Shown piece by piece: positions 63,001-64,000 of a stretch of 64,000 nucleotides of DNA. The notes under the pieces are model-generated. The model made no database searches, had not been told where the DNA came from, and saw nothing but the letters and a program-made list of their open reading frames with translations. The stretch comes from Haloplanus sp. GDY1 (GTDB lineage Archaea > Halobacteriota > Halobacteria > Halobacteriales > Haloferacaceae). Position 1 is the stretch's first letter. Each line of letters opens with the position of its first letter. The stretch covers positions 2,081,998-2,145,997 of the forward strand of contig NZ_CP098514.1 in NCBI RefSeq assembly GCF_023703775.1, written 5' to 3'. A program made the translations under genes and the position numbers.

Positions 63001-64000
63001 CCGTCGAGACGTTCAAACTCCCCGACGTCGGCGAGGGGGTCGCGGAAGGCGAACTCGTCCGCTGGCTGGTCGAACCGGGCGAGCGGATCGAGGAGGACCA
63101 GCCGCTCGCGGAGGTGGAGACGGACAAGGCCGTCGTCGACCTCCCCTCACCGTACGCGGGGACGGTGACGGAACTCCACGCCGAGGAAGGGGAGATGGTG
63201 CCCGTCGGGAGCGTCATCGTCTCCGTCGAGGTGGAGGGAGAGGCGAGCGAGGGGTCGGCAGCCGAGAGCGGGACGGCGAGCGAGGGGTCGGCGACCGACG
63301 ACGGGACGGCGGGGCGCGTCTTCGCGCCGCCGACCGTCCGCCGGCTGGCGCGCGAACTCGGCGTGGCCCTCGGGCGCGTCGAGGGGTCGGGCGCCGGCGG
63401 CCGGATCACCGGGGCGGACGTGCGCGCGGCGGCCGAGGGCTCGGCCGACGAGGAGGCGACCGGCGGGGACGCCGGCGAGGCGGCGGCCGAGGCGGCGACC
63501 GAGACGGCCGACGCGAGCGAGGAGCCGTCCCGCGGGGCGGCGGGGGTCGGCCGGGCGGGCGGCCGGGAGCGCGCGGACCGCGACCGGACCCTCGCGACGC
63601 CCGCGACCCGGCGCCTCGCGGACGAACTCGGCGTGGCCCTCGACGCGGTGCCGACGGATCGGGAGCGCGACGGCGTCGCCTTCGTCACGGCCGCGATGGT
63701 TCGGGAGTTCGCGGCGGGGGAGTCCCGCTCCGACGACCGGGCGGCGGCCGACGAACCACGGCCCGGCGACCGCATCCCCTACCGCGGGATCAGGCGCTCC
63801 ATCGGCGAGCAGATGGAGCGCTCGAAGTACACGGCGCCCCACGTCACCCACACGGACGAGGTGGACGTGACGGCGCTGGTGGAGACGAAGGCCGACCTCG
63901 AACCCTACGCCGCGGAGTCGGGGGTCGACCTCACCTACCTCCCGTTCGTGATGCGCGCGGTCGCGCGGGCACTCGCCGAGTTCCCGCGAGTCAACGCCGA
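62997..64000 (+). CDS. Dihydrolipoamide acyltransferase E2 (3' end cut by window)
   Basis: About 334 residues are visible. The lipoyl domain (1-80) has the lipoylated Lys44 in VETDKAVVDLPSP. Two peripheral-subunit-binding-like segments follow: VFAPPTVRRLARELG near 106 and TLATPATRRLADELG near 198, joined by Ala/Glu/Gly-rich linkers. The acyltransferase domain starts near 262 (IPYRGIRRSIGEQMERS) and is truncated by the window end. E3 is presumably downstream. Confidence 0.93.
   Translation, partial: MTVETFKLPDVGEGVAEGELVRWLVEPGERIEEDQPLAEVETDKAVVDLPSPYAGTVTELHAEEGEMVPVGSVIVSVEVEGEASEGSAAESGTASEGSATDDGTAGRVFAPPTVRRLARELGVALGRVEGSGAGGRITGADVRAAAEGSADEEATGGDAGEAAAEAATETADASEEPSRGAAGVGRAGGRERADRDRTLATPATRRLADELGVALDAVPTDRERDGVAFVTAAMVREFAAGESRSDDRAAADEPRPGDRIPYRGIRRSIGEQMERSKYTAPHVTHTDEVDVTALVETKADLEPYAAESGVDLTYLPFVMRAVARALAEFPRVNA

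Overview
This window is haloarchaeal chromosome. It is very GC-rich and its proteins are acidic. The rRNA operon is ordered 16S, tRNA-Ala, 23S, 5S, tRNA-Cys. It carries MC1 chromatin protein, F420 enzymes (CofE, Mer), a PitA-type Cld/ABM fusion, archaeal PheRS/TrpRS/EndA and soluble-transducer signalling. I cannot fix the genus from one rRNA operon. No insertion sequence, CRISPR array or prophage was seen; it reads as core chromosome. Most genes have a TATA-like element (typically cTTTTa/c, gTTTAAc or cTTATc) centred 25-29 nt upstream of the start codon. That implies mostly leaderless mRNAs, and I used this spacing to choose several starts.

Layout. 1-4.0 kb: a partial small gene, pitA, a membrane zinc-ribbon protein and a site-2 protease. 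4.1-7.2 kb: an overlapping operon of a small acidic protein, a universal stress protein and an APC transporter with stress-protein tails. 7.3-11.6 kb: mutS-mutL, with an unusual Gln in the MutS mismatch-reading motif. 11.7-17.7 kb: AAA ATPase, CPA1 antiporter with TrkA domains, a metallo-beta-lactamase protein and serS. 17.8-25.5 kb: small proteins, patatin, tsr3, a NOG1-like GTPase, a SIMPL lipoprotein, a TIGR00341 membrane protein, an MTHFS-like protein and engB. 25.5-31.4 kb: a 2-hydroxyacid dehydrogenase, a NUDIX-eIF2B fusion, a phosphoesterase, cofE, mer and small genes. 31.5-38.4 kb: a soluble Htr transducer divergent from a LOV-domain histidine kinase, an ABC exporter, an aspartoacylase-family enzyme and a decayed gene. 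38.4-44.1 kb: the rRNA operon on the minus strand, driven by three tandem promoters. 44.3-46.1 kb: MC1, an AbrB-like protein and pyrD. 46.2-55.0 kb: valS, pheT-pheS, a 26-codon small ORF and trpS-endA. 55.1-59.8 kb: a NucS-N/zinc-ribbon protein, a Ski2-type helicase and a MATE exporter. 59.9-64.0 kb: lipA followed by the 2-oxoacid dehydrogenase operon (E1 alpha, E1 beta, E2 cut by the window end).

Much of the window serves translation: four aminoacyl-tRNA synthetases, rRNA, Tsr3, NOG1-like and EngB GTPases, and the splicing endonuclease EndA. The pre-23S stem contains a textbook bulge-helix-bulge, the substrate EndA recognises. LipA makes the cofactor carried by the neighbouring E2, and CofE makes the cofactor used by the neighbouring Mer.

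The most novel signal is a recurring architecture. Four genes (mer, pyrD, the helicase and the 2-oxoacid dehydrogenase E1 alpha) are preceded by a mini-ORF of 6-18 residues. Its stop codon overlaps the main start codon exactly (TGATG, ATGA or GTGA). In three of them the mini-ORF ATG itself sits at the leaderless distance from a TATA-like box. This suggests leaderless entry followed by termination-reinitiation on genes that would otherwise lack a start-proximal promoter.
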